From positions 1-64,000 of the forward strand of contig JBBDYD010000194.1 of assembly GCA_040901865.1 (NCBI GenBank): 64,000 nucleotides of DNA, read 5' to 3'. Shown one piece after another: positions 42,078-51,154 of this stretch (position 1 is its first letter; every line of letters starts with the position of its first letter). The position numbers and the translations under genes were made by a program. The DNA comes from JBBDYD01 sp040901865 (GTDB lineage: Bacteria; Bacteroidota; Ignavibacteria; UBA10030). The notes below the pieces were generated by a model, which did no database searches, was not told the DNA's origin, and saw only the letters and a list, made by a program, of their open reading frames with translations.

Positions 42078-42793
42078 ATACTCTCAGGGTGATCCTGATT
42101 ACCGGAGTGAGCAGTGGTATTGGGAGATCGCTGGCCCTCCAATTTGCGCGACGAGGTGATCGAGTTGCGGGAATCGCGAGAAACCGCAGACTCCTGAAGG
42201 CTTTGGATCGGGAGATACGGTCGGAGGGTGGGAGCGGGATCATGCTACCGTGCGATGTGCGTGAGGAACGTCAGGTGCGCACTGCAGTGAAAAGGGGAAT
42301 GGCAAGCTTGGGCGCGTATGACATGTTGATAAATAATGCCGGAGTCAGCGCCTTCAGAAATTTCCTGGAAACGCCCGTTCGGACATTCAGGGAGATCCTT
42401 GACACGAATCTCACAGGCGCAATGCTTGTAACGCGAGCGGTGCTTCCGTTGATGGTGAAACGGCAAAAAGGGACGATCATCAATATTATATCGTACGCAG
42501 CAAAAACAGTGTATCAGGGATCTTCTGCCTATTCGGCGGCGAAGGCGGGACTTGCCGGAATGATGAATGTCGTTCGGGAGGAAGTCCGCTCGTCGGGGGT
42601 CAAAGTGATTAATGTCTATCCGGGTGCGATCCTGACCCCCATGTGGTCGCCAAAGCATCGAGCCGCGTTCAAAGATGATATGATCCCGCCCGATGACCTT
42701 GCCACTTTGATTTACGAGTTGACCTTGCAGCCGGTTTCGATGACTGTCGAGGAACTCGTCGTCCGTCCACCCATTGGAGATCTTCGCGTATGA
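42074..42793 (+). CDS. Sepiapterin reductase-like SDR
   Basis: 239 aa short-chain dehydrogenase. TGVSSGIG nucleotide loop, NNAG, catalytic Tyr/Lys in YSAAK. The C-terminal region reads YPGAILTPMW ... EELVVRPPIGD; from memory this resembles the Chlorobium tepidum sepiapterin reductase, which ends with TPMW and EEIILRP blocks. With PTPS and folE in the same operon it should carry out the last reductions to tetrahydrobiopterin. GTG start overlapping folE. Any other SDR substrate remains possible. Confidence 0.78.
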   Translation: MNTLRVILITGVSSGIGRSLALQFARRGDRVAGIARNRRLLKALDREIRSEGGSGIMLPCDVREERQVRTAVKRGMASLGAYDMLINNAGVSAFRNFLETPVRTFREILDTNLTGAMLVTRAVLPLMVKRQKGTIINIISYAAKTVYQGSSAYSAAKAGLAGMMNVVREEVRSSGVKVINVYPGAILTPMWSPKHRAAFKDDMIPPDDLATLIYELTLQPVSMTVEELVVRPPIGDLRV

Positions 42794-43500
42794 GACTTCG
42801 TGGATCGGTTGCACTTGTCACGGGGGCCGGAAAAGGAATCGGAAGGGCCATTGCTCTCCGTCTCTCGGCTGAAGGAGCGACTGTGGTTCTGAATGCGAGA
42901 ACACAGCCGGATCTTGAGAAGGTGCAATCAGAGATCCGCAGGGCAGGTGGGTCTGCCATGATCGTCACCGCGGACATCACGGATGATGCTGCGACGGAGA
43001 AGATGTTCGAGCAGATTGATCGGGAATTCGGGAAACTGGATATCCTGATCAACAACGCAGGGAAGGGGACCTTTGCTCCAGTGCGGGATTTGCGGGTCGC
43101 CGATCTGGATGACATGTGGAATCTGAATATGCGTGCGTTGTTCCAATGCACGAAGCATGCGCTTGTACGGATGGAAAAGCAAGGGAAGGGGGCAATCGTC
43201 AACATTGCCTCCCTGGCAGGAAGAAATGCGTTTGTTGGGGGGGCGGGATATGCGGCGACAAAATGGGCGCTTATCGGGTTCTCCCGCTGCCTCATGCTTG
43301 AGGTTCGTGAAAAAAACATCAGGGTTGTCACTGTTTGCCCTGGATCGGTGGACACAGGGTTTTCCGGTGGACATGATCCTGATCAAGCAGCCAAGATCCT
43401 GGCGCCTGAGGACGTTGCGGAAGCAACGATTGCAGCTTTGACACTGCACCAACGGGCTCTCATGAGTGAAATCGACATCCGCCCGACGAACCCGCGATAA
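42790..43500 (+). CDS. Second SDR of the pterin cluster
   Basis: 236 aa. TGAGKGIG, NNAGKGTF, catalytic Tyr/Lys in YAATK, C-terminus EIDIRPTNPR, similar in shape to the preceding SDR (VRPPIGD). ATG overlaps the upstream stop (ATGA). It may be a second sepiapterin or pyruvoyl-pterin reductase, or a reductase for the biopterin side chain; a general 3-oxoacyl reductase role cannot be excluded. Last gene of the set; a promoter for the next operon follows at once. Confidence 0.8.
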   Translation: MRLRGSVALVTGAGKGIGRAIALRLSAEGATVVLNARTQPDLEKVQSEIRRAGGSAMIVTADITDDAATEKMFEQIDREFGKLDILINNAGKGTFAPVRDLRVADLDDMWNLNMRALFQCTKHALVRMEKQGKGAIVNIASLAGRNAFVGGAGYAATKWALIGFSRCLMLEVREKNIRVVTVCPGSVDTGFSGGHDPDQAAKILAPEDVAEATIAALTLHQRALMSEIDIRPTNPR

Positions 43501-43501
43501 C

Positions 43502-43530
43502 TTGAAATCGTTCGTGCCGTGTGGTATATT
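43502..43530 (+). promoter_or_regulatory. Sigma-70 type promoter of the TPR lipoprotein-pyrKD operon
   Basis: TTGAAA (43502-43507), 17 bp, TATATT (43525-43530). The start point would fall about 6 nt before ATG 43543, so the mRNA is nearly leaderless. Confidence 0.8.
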
Positions 43531-43542
43531 AAGGTATTGCCA

Positions 43543-45435
43543 ATGAGTTCCCTCCGATTGTATTCAGCTGCCATCCTCTTCTTGATGGTTTCCCTGTTTT
43601 CGAGTTGCGCCGTGTTCCGGCCCGCCGGTGATGTAATTTCGGACGGGTATGAGAATACGGTGGCGTATTTTAACTCCTACTATAACGCAAGCAGGTTATT
43701 TCATGAGGCAGAGGATGAAATCCTCGCCGCCGAAAAGAGCCGACGTGCCCTGGAAGGATTTACCGATAATCGGCTGGATCCTCCCGGTGGTGCGAAGACA
43801 AAGCTCTCAACGGTTATTGATAAATGCTCAAATATTCTTTCCTTCCAACCGGGAAGTGCTCTTGTTGACGATGCGCTATTCCTGATCGGCAAATCATACT
43901 TCTATCAGGGAGAGTTTCTGAAATCAGAGAGAAAATTCTCCGAGTTGCTGTCATTCGCCCCCGGTGGCCCGCTTGCCATGGATGCCTCTCTCTGGCGGGC
44001 AAAAACTCTCCTTGAACTCAAAAATGAGGAAGAGGGCCTCCCGGAAACACGAGCGCTTATTCAGAAAGCGATTGAATCGGGGGATGCGGAAACCGCCGGA
44101 GAGGCAAATCTGATCCTCGGGCACTTCTCTTCGAGAAGGAGTGACTCCCAGGAAGGTCTTGCAGCGTACCAAGAGGCAATCCGTTTGTCGGGGGATGAAA
44201 TGATCAGGGCAACGGCTCAGTTTCGGATAGGTGACGAGAGAATGAAGCTCGGGGAATATTCCGGTGCGGCAGATGCATTTCTGCTGGTCGGTGAGTATTC
44301 TGACGAACCTGGCTTGTTCATCGCGGCACATCAGATGGCGACCCGCGCCCGACGCGAAGCGAAAGAGTATGACAAGGCCCTGGAAATCAGCCAAAACCTT
44401 GCAGAGGATTATCGCTTCGCCAGCTACGAGAATGCAGTGATGTATGAAATGGCTCTCACGCTTCGTGCGCGGGGGGATGTGGAAGAGGCTGTTGGATTGT
44501 TCACCCTCATTGATACGACGGGGACCCGAACGGAACTCGGATCGAAGGCAGCCTTCCAACTCGGCCGGATCCACGAAGAGGCTGGAGAATACCAAAAGGC
44601 TCAGTTGGCCTATTCGCGTGCAACAGCGTTTCCGGTGCCATCCATGTATGCCATGGCACGCGATAGAGCGAGTGCGTTTAATCGTTTTCTTGCCTTAAAA
44701 TCCCAACGAGCGGTGCGGGACACGCTCTTATGGAACCTCGCCGCAATCACGACTGATTCCATTCCCGCCGCCGGAAATAGGGATTCTCTGCTTGCGTTGC
44801 AGGCCGTCAATGCTTATGACCTGGGCGAGGTATTCTATGCCGAGTTGGAAAAACTGGATTCGGCAGAAGTGTGGTATCGAACTGCTCTTGGAAGTCTGCG
44901 GGACAGCGCACGAACGCCGCGAATCCTCTTTATCCTCGCCGAACTTTCGAAGGAGGAAGCCGGAAGTCTGTATGAATCGATCATTAAGTCCTACCCGCGC
45001 TCTCACTATGCCGTGCGCGCAAAAATGAAACTCGGTTTGCATGAAGAGCCGTCGGCAGTTGATTCTGCGTCGATTGTTTATCGCAAAGCTGAAGAAAACA
45101 TAGAATCCGGTGAGTATCAGAAAGCCGTCGTTCATCTCAAGGATATTGTGAGAGAGTATCCGCAATCCCCTTTTGCGGCCAAAAGCGCTTACGCCTTGGG
45201 CTGGCTTTATGAGTTCCGGCTGCAGTACCCGGACACCGCACTCTCGTATTATCGAAGCCTTCTTGAGCATTTTGGGGCCAGCGAATATGCTGTGACGGTG
45301 CGCCGACGTGTGGAGCCCAAATCCGTATCCCCAGATTCTCTTAGTGTTCCCCGGGAACGACCGCAAGAAACTGAGGAGCAGGGTGGTGACCGAAAGGTCC
45401 AGGATAAACCACGTCAGAAAGTGATCATCGAATGA
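43543..45435 (+). CDS. TPR lipoprotein
   Basis: 630 aa. Lipoprotein signal peptide with lipobox FSSC (Cys about 22), then arrays of tetratricopeptide repeats along most of the length (for example DDALFLIGKSYFYQGEFLKS, AAFQLGRIHEEAGEYQKAQL, AKSAYALGWLYEFRLQYPDT). Related to the Bacteroidota/Chlorobi proteins that have BamD-like TPRs; it should face the periplasm from the outer membrane. Its role is unknown; it is not linked functionally to pyrK, which overlaps by 4 nt. The last 35 residues are charged and low-complexity. Confidence 0.85.
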   Translation: MSSLRLYSAAILFLMVSLFSSCAVFRPAGDVISDGYENTVAYFNSYYNASRLFHEAEDEILAAEKSRRALEGFTDNRLDPPGGAKTKLSTVIDKCSNILSFQPGSALVDDALFLIGKSYFYQGEFLKSERKFSELLSFAPGGPLAMDASLWRAKTLLELKNEEEGLPETRALIQKAIESGDAETAGEANLILGHFSSRRSDSQEGLAAYQEAIRLSGDEMIRATAQFRIGDERMKLGEYSGAADAFLLVGEYSDEPGLFIAAHQMATRARREAKEYDKALEISQNLAEDYRFASYENAVMYEMALTLRARGDVEEAVGLFTLIDTTGTRTELGSKAAFQLGRIHEEAGEYQKAQLAYSRATAFPVPSMYAMARDRASAFNRFLALKSQRAVRDTLLWNLAAITTDSIPAAGNRDSLLALQAVNAYDLGEVFYAELEKLDSAEVWYRTALGSLRDSARTPRILFILAELSKEEAGSLYESIIKSYPRSHYAVRAKMKLGLHEEPSAVDSASIVYRKAEENIESGEYQKAVVHLKDIVREYPQSPFAAKSAYALGWLYEFRLQYPDTALSYYRSLLEHFGASEYAVTVRRRVEPKSVSPDSLSVPRERPQETEEQGGDRKVQDKPRQKVIIE

Positions 45436-46205
45436 TCATAGCGGATGTCGTTGTTACTGATGTGAAGATTGTTGCGGAAGGGACGAGAGTTCTTACGTTT
45501 GTTTCTCCGGATATTGCAAAATCCACGCTGCCCGGCCAGTTTGTCAATGTCCGCGTTCATGCAGGTTCAGATCCGTTGCTTCGAAGGCCATTCTCGGTTT
45601 CCAGGGTCGAGGGTGACCATGTTGAAATTCTTTTCAATGTCGTTGGAGCAGGGACAGACATCCTTGCAAGAAAAAGACCAGGTGACGTGATGAACGTCCT
45701 GGGCCCGTTGGGAGTGCCCTATGGAATCCACGGGGATTTCAAAAATGCCGTCCTTATCGCAGGCGGGTTGGGAGTAGCGCCGATGGCGATCCTGACGCAG
45801 CACCTGAAATCCTCGGGGAAGCATGTTGACACTTTCCTTGGTGCACGCAGTGCCCTGCACCTCGTCGTAGACCACCTTGAGAATGTCCATGTAGCGACCG
45901 ACGACGGATCAAAGGGATTCCACGGCAATGTTGTTCGGCTGGCAGATGAGTACTTGAAGGAGCATCCGGCCAGGAGCGCGAAGATTTTTGCCTGTGGACC
46001 AACTCGCATGCTCAAAGCAGTATCTGCTTTTGCGATCTTAGCCGGGATAGAAGGTGAAATTTCCTTGGAAGGCGAGATGGCCTGTGGTATTGGAATATGC
46101 CAGGGTTGCCCTGTGGAGCGTGCCGGTGGGCAGAAGAAATACGCCCTTGTTTGCACAGACGGCCCCGCCTTTCATTGTCAGGACATCATTCTCCGGGAAT
46201 CATGA
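45432..46205 (+). CDS. pyrK: Dihydroorotate dehydrogenase B, electron-transfer subunit
   Basis: 257 aa. FAD domain with the RRPFSVS motif, NAD(P) domain with LIAGGLGVAPM, and a C-terminal [2Fe-2S] site (CGIGICQGC ... C). Passes electrons from the pyrD FMN to NAD+. ATGA overlaps on both sides with the TPR gene and pyrD confirm an operon. Confidence 0.94.
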   Translation: MIIADVVVTDVKIVAEGTRVLTFVSPDIAKSTLPGQFVNVRVHAGSDPLLRRPFSVSRVEGDHVEILFNVVGAGTDILARKRPGDVMNVLGPLGVPYGIHGDFKNAVLIAGGLGVAPMAILTQHLKSSGKHVDTFLGARSALHLVVDHLENVHVATDDGSKGFHGNVVRLADEYLKEHPARSAKIFACGPTRMLKAVSAFAILAGIEGEISLEGEMACGIGICQGCPVERAGGQKKYALVCTDGPAFHCQDIILRES

Positions 46206-47143
46206 AAACGGGATTTTCCATACGAGGCGTTGAGTTTCAGAACAGGGTGTTCGTTGCCTCTGGAACGTTTGGGTATGGCGATGAAGTAAAGGATCTTGTC
46301 GATTTAAACAAGCTTGGCGGAATCGTCACCAAGTCCCTCTCCTGGAAACCTCGGGATGGCAATCCTCCTCGAAGAATCGTTGAGACAGCATCGGGGATGC
46401 TTAATTCCATCGGCCTCGCCAACATAGGTGTCGACACGTTTCTCGAGAAGAAGCTTCCGTTCCTGCGAACCCTGAAAACCAGAATCATCGCCAATATCGC
46501 GGCGAGTTCCATACAGGAATATGGAAACGTCCTCTCATTGCTCGAAGACCATGAGGGGATTCACGGATACGAAATCAACGTTTCCTGTCCGAACGTGAAG
46601 GAGGGGGGATTGAGTTTCGGAACTGATTGTGCCATGACGGCGAAAATCACAGCCGATTTACGTCCGAGAACGACGAAACCGCTCATCATAAAGCTCACGC
46701 CAAACGTGACGCATATTGCAGAGTTCGCGCGGGCTGTCAAGGGTGAAGGAGCCGATGCGGTTTCTGTTATCAATACCGTGATTGGCATGGCGGTCGATGT
46801 GAAATCGAGGAAGCCAAAACTTTCAACCGTGACGGGGGGGCTTTCTGGCCCTGCGATCAAACCGATCGCGCTCGCAAAGGTATTTGAGGTCGCCCAAATG
46901 GTCGACATCCCCATATTCGGTATTGGCGGCATCACACGTCTGGAAGATGCGGTGGAGTTTCTGATGGTCGGGGCCACGGCGGTCCAGGTAGGCACAGCCA
47001 ACTTTGTCGATCCCGCCACCGGAACCACCATTGCCGAAGCGCTGGAATCCTATGGACGGCGCCAGAATATGAGCGATATCGGCGAACTGGTTGGATCACT
47101 CATCGTCGACAAGAAGGCCTCGGTTCTGCAATCCTGGATGTGA
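46202..47143 (+). CDS. pyrD: Dihydroorotate dehydrogenase B, catalytic subunit
   Basis: 313 aa class 1B enzyme, the NAD+-linked partner of PyrK; fourth step of pyrimidine synthesis. Core blocks: NRVFVASGTFGYG, NVSCPNVKEGG, LSGPAIKPIAL and the FMN phosphate site GIGGITRLEDAVEFLMVGA. The catalytic Cys is in the NVSCPN segment. ATG 46202; upstream open frame to 46097 is the pyrK overlap. Cytosolic. Confidence 0.94.
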   Translation: MKTGFSIRGVEFQNRVFVASGTFGYGDEVKDLVDLNKLGGIVTKSLSWKPRDGNPPRRIVETASGMLNSIGLANIGVDTFLEKKLPFLRTLKTRIIANIAASSIQEYGNVLSLLEDHEGIHGYEINVSCPNVKEGGLSFGTDCAMTAKITADLRPRTTKPLIIKLTPNVTHIAEFARAVKGEGADAVSVINTVIGMAVDVKSRKPKLSTVTGGLSGPAIKPIALAKVFEVAQMVDIPIFGIGGITRLEDAVEFLMVGATAVQVGTANFVDPATGTTIAEALESYGRRQNMSDIGELVGSLIVDKKASVLQSWM

Positions 47144-47171
47144 GTATAACCTCTCCTGAACTGATTTTCTG

Positions 47172-48476
47172 GTGAAAACGTATTCGGAAGCGGTCGAGTT
47201 CCTCTACGGCCTCCAAGCCCGCGGCATGAAATTCGGACTTCGGGGAATCCGATCGCTGATGCGAAGTCTGGGTCGGCCCGATCGCCGGCTCCGATGTGTC
47301 CATGTTGCCGGATCGAACGGCAAAGGTTCCACGGCGGCGATGATTGCTGCCACACTTACAGCGGCAGGATATCGGACGGGGCTTTACACGTCCCCGCACC
47401 TCATAGATTTTTCGGAACGAATCCGAATCGACGGGAAACCCATTCCAAAGAAAGCTGTTGTTCGCCTGACGCGACGGCTTCGCAAAGTGATCGAGATGCA
47501 CCGCGTGACGTTCTTTGAAGCGACCACTGCGCTGGCGTTTCAATACTTTGCCGATGAACGTGTCGATATCGCAGTGATCGAAACGGGACTGGGTGGGAGG
47601 CTGGATGCAACGAACGTGATCTTTCCCCTGGTCTCTGTTATTACAACCATTTCCCTGGAACATACGAACCTGCTTGGAAATTCTTTACGGAAGATAGCGT
47701 ATGAAAAAGCCGGAATCGTGAAGTCAGGCGTTCCTTGTGTTATCGGTGTTCGGTCCCCATCGGCCCTTCGCATGATCAAATCAGTATGTAGGGAACGGAA
47801 AAGCCGCCTTATCGATACGCGCAGCGCAGGCATCAGAATCCATCACCTTGGGCTTTCAGGCAGTACTCTGTCGGTTTCATTCAGAGGTGTGAAGGTACCG
47901 AAATTGATCCTCTCTCTTGCAGGGAGGCATCAAGCGCGAAACGCCGTACTGGCGATTGCATCGTTGCAGGAGCTGGCTCTCCAAGGATTCAAAATCCACG
48001 AGGAAGCCCTTCGACACGGCATGGGGTCCATCAATGCCTTCACCGGACTTTGCGGCCGCCTTTCGCTGATCGGCCATAACCCTTCAATGATTGCCGACGT
48101 GGCACACAATACCGATGGCCTCCGGACCCTGGTGAAGGCTTTGCGCGCGCTCGGTATCCACAAAGCCCACGTCGTGTTTGGTGTCATGAAAGATAAACCG
48201 GTTCGAACGATGATCAGGGTCCTGGCAGAAGTCGCACGCTCGATCGCGGCGGTTGAACCAGGGACGAATCGCTCCCTCCCGGCTGCTGAAGTAGGACGCG
48301 AATTCCGACGCTTACGGATTCCTGTCTTCTATCAAGGCCCCGTTGCGGGGGGAGTGGCTCTTGCCCGATCCGTGGCAGGAAAAAAAGGAACGGTTCTCGT
48401 CACCGGTTCGCACTTCGTTGTTGGAGAAGCCCTCGCAGCTCTGAAGCGCAAAAAATACTTGACAATAAACCAGTAA
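47172..48476 (+). CDS. folC: Folylpolyglutamate synthase / dihydrofolate synthase
   Basis: 434 aa Mur-ligase-type enzyme: HVAGSNGKGSTAAMIAA P-loop, TSPHLIDFSERIRIDG, ETGLGGRLDATN, and the C-terminal GHNPSMIADVAHNTDG. Adds glutamates to dihydropteroate or folate. GTG start 28 nt after pyrD. Its last codons contain the -35 box of the rho promoter. Possible bifunctional FolC. Confidence 0.92.
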   Translation: MKTYSEAVEFLYGLQARGMKFGLRGIRSLMRSLGRPDRRLRCVHVAGSNGKGSTAAMIAATLTAAGYRTGLYTSPHLIDFSERIRIDGKPIPKKAVVRLTRRLRKVIEMHRVTFFEATTALAFQYFADERVDIAVIETGLGGRLDATNVIFPLVSVITTISLEHTNLLGNSLRKIAYEKAGIVKSGVPCVIGVRSPSALRMIKSVCRERKSRLIDTRSAGIRIHHLGLSGSTLSVSFRGVKVPKLILSLAGRHQARNAVLAIASLQELALQGFKIHEEALRHGMGSINAFTGLCGRLSLIGHNPSMIADVAHNTDGLRTLVKALRALGIHKAHVVFGVMKDKPVRTMIRVLAEVARSIAAVEPGTNRSLPAAEVGREFRRLRIPVFYQGPVAGGVALARSVAGKKGTVLVTGSHFVVGEALAALKRKKYLTINQ

Positions 48477-48487
48477 TGGACTATCTT
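48459..48487 (+). promoter_or_regulatory. Sigma-70 type promoter of rho
   Basis: Consensus TTGACA (48459-48464), 17 bp, TATCTT (48482-48487). It overlaps the folC stop codon. Start point at about 48494. Confidence 0.85.
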
Positions 48488-48493
48488 CATAAG

Positions 48494-48664
48494 AGAAGTG
48501 GTGACGTTGTCACCCATTTCGTTGTTCCATCCGGCGTCCTTCAAACGGTAATAATTCCCAACCCTGCAGATTACGCGAGTTCTTCAACACAACGTTTGTC
48601 TTTCACCAGATCTAGTACGCCAATCATCCCCTTCCATCCCACCCTATCGTAAGGTTTTACCGCC
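48494..48664 (+). promoter_or_regulatory. rho 5' leader, hairpin then C-rich tract
   Basis: 170 nt before the rho ATG. A hairpin GGTGAC-GTT-GTCACC (48500-48514) is followed by a C-rich, G-poor stretch with many pyrimidine-C steps (about 48620-48650). Rho binding sites are of this kind, and rho is autoregulated by attenuation in its leader in E. coli; the same may hold here. A 58-codon open frame (ATG 48476) begins upstream of the -10 box and is probably chance. Confidence 0.5.
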
Positions 48665-49918
48665 ATGCCAATGGACATTACTGAGCTAAAGTCCAAAAAA
48701 ATCGCCGAATTGAATTCCATCGCCAAAGAGCTGAACATCCCCGGCCACAGCGATTTGCGCAAGCAGGAGTTGATTTTCAAAATCCTGGAGGCGCAAACGG
48801 AAAAGGACGGGTTAAGCTTCAGCAAAGGCGTCCTTGAGGTTCTTCCCGATGGATACGGTTTTCTCCGCTCTGTCGACTACAACTACCTTCCGTCCCCGGA
48901 TGATATCTACGTCTCACCGTCGCAAATAAAGAAATTCGGACTCCGGACGGGCGACAGTGTCAGCGGACAGGTTCGTCCGCCAAAAGAGGGTGAGCGGTTC
49001 TTTGCCCTCCTGCGCGTTGAAGCGGTGAACGATGATCACCCGGATGTCATTCGGGAACGCGTGCTGTTTGACAACCTGACGCCCCTGTATCCGAAAGAAC
49101 GGATCAAGCTCGAAACCGCACCGGGCGAATACTCCATGAGAATTCTCGACCTCTTGTCCCCGATAGGAAAAGGACAGCGTGGGATGATTGTCTCCCCTCC
49201 CAAGGCCGGGAAAACCGTCCTTCTGCAGAAAATTGCAAACAGCATCACCCGAAATCATCCGGAAATCAAATTAATCGTTTTGTTGATCGACGAGCGCCCA
49301 GAAGAAGTAACGGATATGGAGCGCACGGTGAATGCCGAAGTCGTTAGTTCGACGTTTGATGAGCCGCCGGAACGCCACGTCCAGGTTTCTGATATGGTGC
49401 TGGAAAAAGCCAAACGGCTTGTTGAGGCGCGCCGGGATGTCGTGGTCCTGCTGGACAGTATCACGAGGCTTGCCCGGGCCCATAACACGGTTGTTCCGCA
49501 CAGCGGAAAGATCCTCTCCGGCGGTGTCGATGCGAATGCTCTCCATCGTCCAAAGAGGTTTTTCGGGGCGGCACGCAATATTGAGGAAGGGGGAAGCCTG
49601 ACCATTATCGCGACAGCGCTGGTGGAAACGGGAAGCAGAATGGATGAGGTAATTTTCGAAGAGTTCAAAGGAACAGGCAATATGGAAGTCGTTCTTGACC
49701 GCAAGTTAAGTGACCGCAGAACGTTTCCGGCAATTGACGTCAATCGGTCAGGTACCCGTAAAGAAGAAATGTTGCTCGACCCGGAGGAGCTCAACCGCGT
49801 TTGGATTTTACGTAAACTCGTGAGCGATCTCAATCCGCTGGAAGCAATGGATTTTGTCCTGGAGAAAATGCGCGGAACGAAATCAAACAAGGAATTCCTC
49901 AAGTCCATGAATAGCTGA
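48665..49918 (+). CDS. rho: Transcription termination factor Rho
   Basis: 417 aa hexameric RNA helicase. N-terminal helix bundle, cold-shock-like RNA-binding domain (GVLEVLPDGYGFLRS, DIYVSPSQIKKFGLRTGD), Walker A in VSPPKAGKTVLLQ, LLIDERPEEVTDM, Q loop and R loop (GGVDANALHRPKRFFGAARN). No N-terminal insertion of the kind seen in some Bacteroidota. ATG 48665; ATG 48671 is an alternative. Confidence 0.96.
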   Translation: MPMDITELKSKKIAELNSIAKELNIPGHSDLRKQELIFKILEAQTEKDGLSFSKGVLEVLPDGYGFLRSVDYNYLPSPDDIYVSPSQIKKFGLRTGDSVSGQVRPPKEGERFFALLRVEAVNDDHPDVIRERVLFDNLTPLYPKERIKLETAPGEYSMRILDLLSPIGKGQRGMIVSPPKAGKTVLLQKIANSITRNHPEIKLIVLLIDERPEEVTDMERTVNAEVVSSTFDEPPERHVQVSDMVLEKAKRLVEARRDVVVLLDSITRLARAHNTVVPHSGKILSGGVDANALHRPKRFFGAARNIEEGGSLTIIATALVETGSRMDEVIFEEFKGTGNMEVVLDRKLSDRRTFPAIDVNRSGTRKEEMLLDPEELNRVWILRKLVSDLNPLEAMDFVLEKMRGTKSNKEFLKSMNS

Positions 49919-49929
49919 TCGACAACCCC

Positions 49930-51105
49930 ATGCAGGACGCCGTTCTTGTCAGTGCTTGCCGCACACCCATCGGCTCCTTTCTCGGAGCCCTCAGTTCACT
50001 TTCCGCTCCCCGTCTTGGTTCGATTGTAATTTCGGAAGTCATACGTCGTGCGCGGATTCAACCTTCAGATGTCCAGGAAGTCATCATGGGCAATGTCCTT
50101 ACCGCGGGTGTGGGGCAGGCTCCAGCGCGCCAGGCTGCTCTCTTTGCAGAACTGCCACCTTCCGTCGAATGCCTTACCGTGAACAAAGTGTGTGGATCCG
50201 GTTTGAAAGCCGTGATCCTGGCAGCTCAGGCAATTCGATCAGGGGATGCTGAGATCATTGTTGCGGGGGGGATGGAAAGCATGTCCAATGTTCCGTTTGC
50301 TCTGGAGAAAGTACGCACCGGCATGCGTCTTGGACATGGAGAGGTCGTTGATCTGATGATCAAGGATGGACTGTGGGATGTGTACAACAACTACCATATG
50401 GGAAGTGCCGCAGAGTTATGTGCGCGGGAATGCGGGGTGCCGAGGGAAGCTCAGGACGAATTTGCCATTGAGAGTTACCGGAGAGCCCAGTCGGCCGTCA
50501 GCAAAGGGCTCTTTAAGGAAGAAATTGTTCCCGTGACTATTCCGTCGAAATCCGGCGACACAGTTGTTGATACCGATGAGGATCCTTTTAAGACGGATTT
50601 CGCGAAAATTCCGACACTGAAGCCCGTCTTTCAAAAAGACGGAACTGTCACAGCGGCCAACGCTTCGAAGATTAACGACGGGGCCGCAGCTCTTGTGGTA
50701 ATGTCGGCATCGAAGGCAAAACAACTCGGATTGAAGCCGCTTGCAAGGATCATCGGGTACGCTTCCGCGGCCAAGAAACCGGAATGGTTTACCACGGCCC
50801 CGGTGGATGTGATCGCAAAGACGCTTGATCGATGCGGCTTGAAACAGGAATCCATCGATCTCTTCGAAGTGAATGAGGCTTTCGCCGTTGTTACTCTCGC
50901 TGTCAACAGGATGCTTGGATTGGACCCAAAAAAGGTGAACGTGCATGGCGGAGCAGTGGCTCTCGGGCATCCTATCGGCGCCAGCGGTGCGCGCATTCTT
51001 GTAACGCTTCTTCACGCTCTCCGTCGCTACGACAAAAAGCTCGGCATGGCGGCGATTTGCATAGGTGGCGGTGAGGCGAGCGGCATGATTGTCGAGCTTC
51101 TTTGA
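49930..51105 (+). CDS. Acetyl-CoA C-acetyltransferase (thiolase)
   Basis: 391 aa thiolase II-type. Acyl-Cys in NKVCGSGLKAV, NEAFAVV, HGGAVALGHPIGASGARI and the second Cys in AICIGGGEASGM. Joins two acetyl-CoA units or splits acetoacetyl-CoA. It starts 12 nt after rho and begins a three-gene run with a 3-hydroxyacyl-CoA dehydrogenase and an acyl-CoA dehydrogenase, so reversible C4 acyl-CoA interconversion is likely. Confidence 0.94.
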   Translation: MQDAVLVSACRTPIGSFLGALSSLSAPRLGSIVISEVIRRARIQPSDVQEVIMGNVLTAGVGQAPARQAALFAELPPSVECLTVNKVCGSGLKAVILAAQAIRSGDAEIIVAGGMESMSNVPFALEKVRTGMRLGHGEVVDLMIKDGLWDVYNNYHMGSAAELCARECGVPREAQDEFAIESYRRAQSAVSKGLFKEEIVPVTIPSKSGDTVVDTDEDPFKTDFAKIPTLKPVFQKDGTVTAANASKINDGAAALVVMSASKAKQLGLKPLARIIGYASAAKKPEWFTTAPVDVIAKTLDRCGLKQESIDLFEVNEAFAVVTLAVNRMLGLDPKKVNVHGGAVALGHPIGASGARILVTLLHALRRYDKKLGMAAICIGGGEASGMIVELL

Positions 51106-51154
51106 GTGTGCGTACGATGTCCCCGCTGCCCACGGAATCTCAGGCTAATACGTT

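Noticed and set aside
48476..48652. 58-codon ORF in the rho leader, ATG overlapping the folC stop
   Set aside because: Its ATG lies upstream of the rho -10 box, so it is absent from the main rho transcript, and it resembles no known leader peptide. Coupling with folC remains possible but unsupported.
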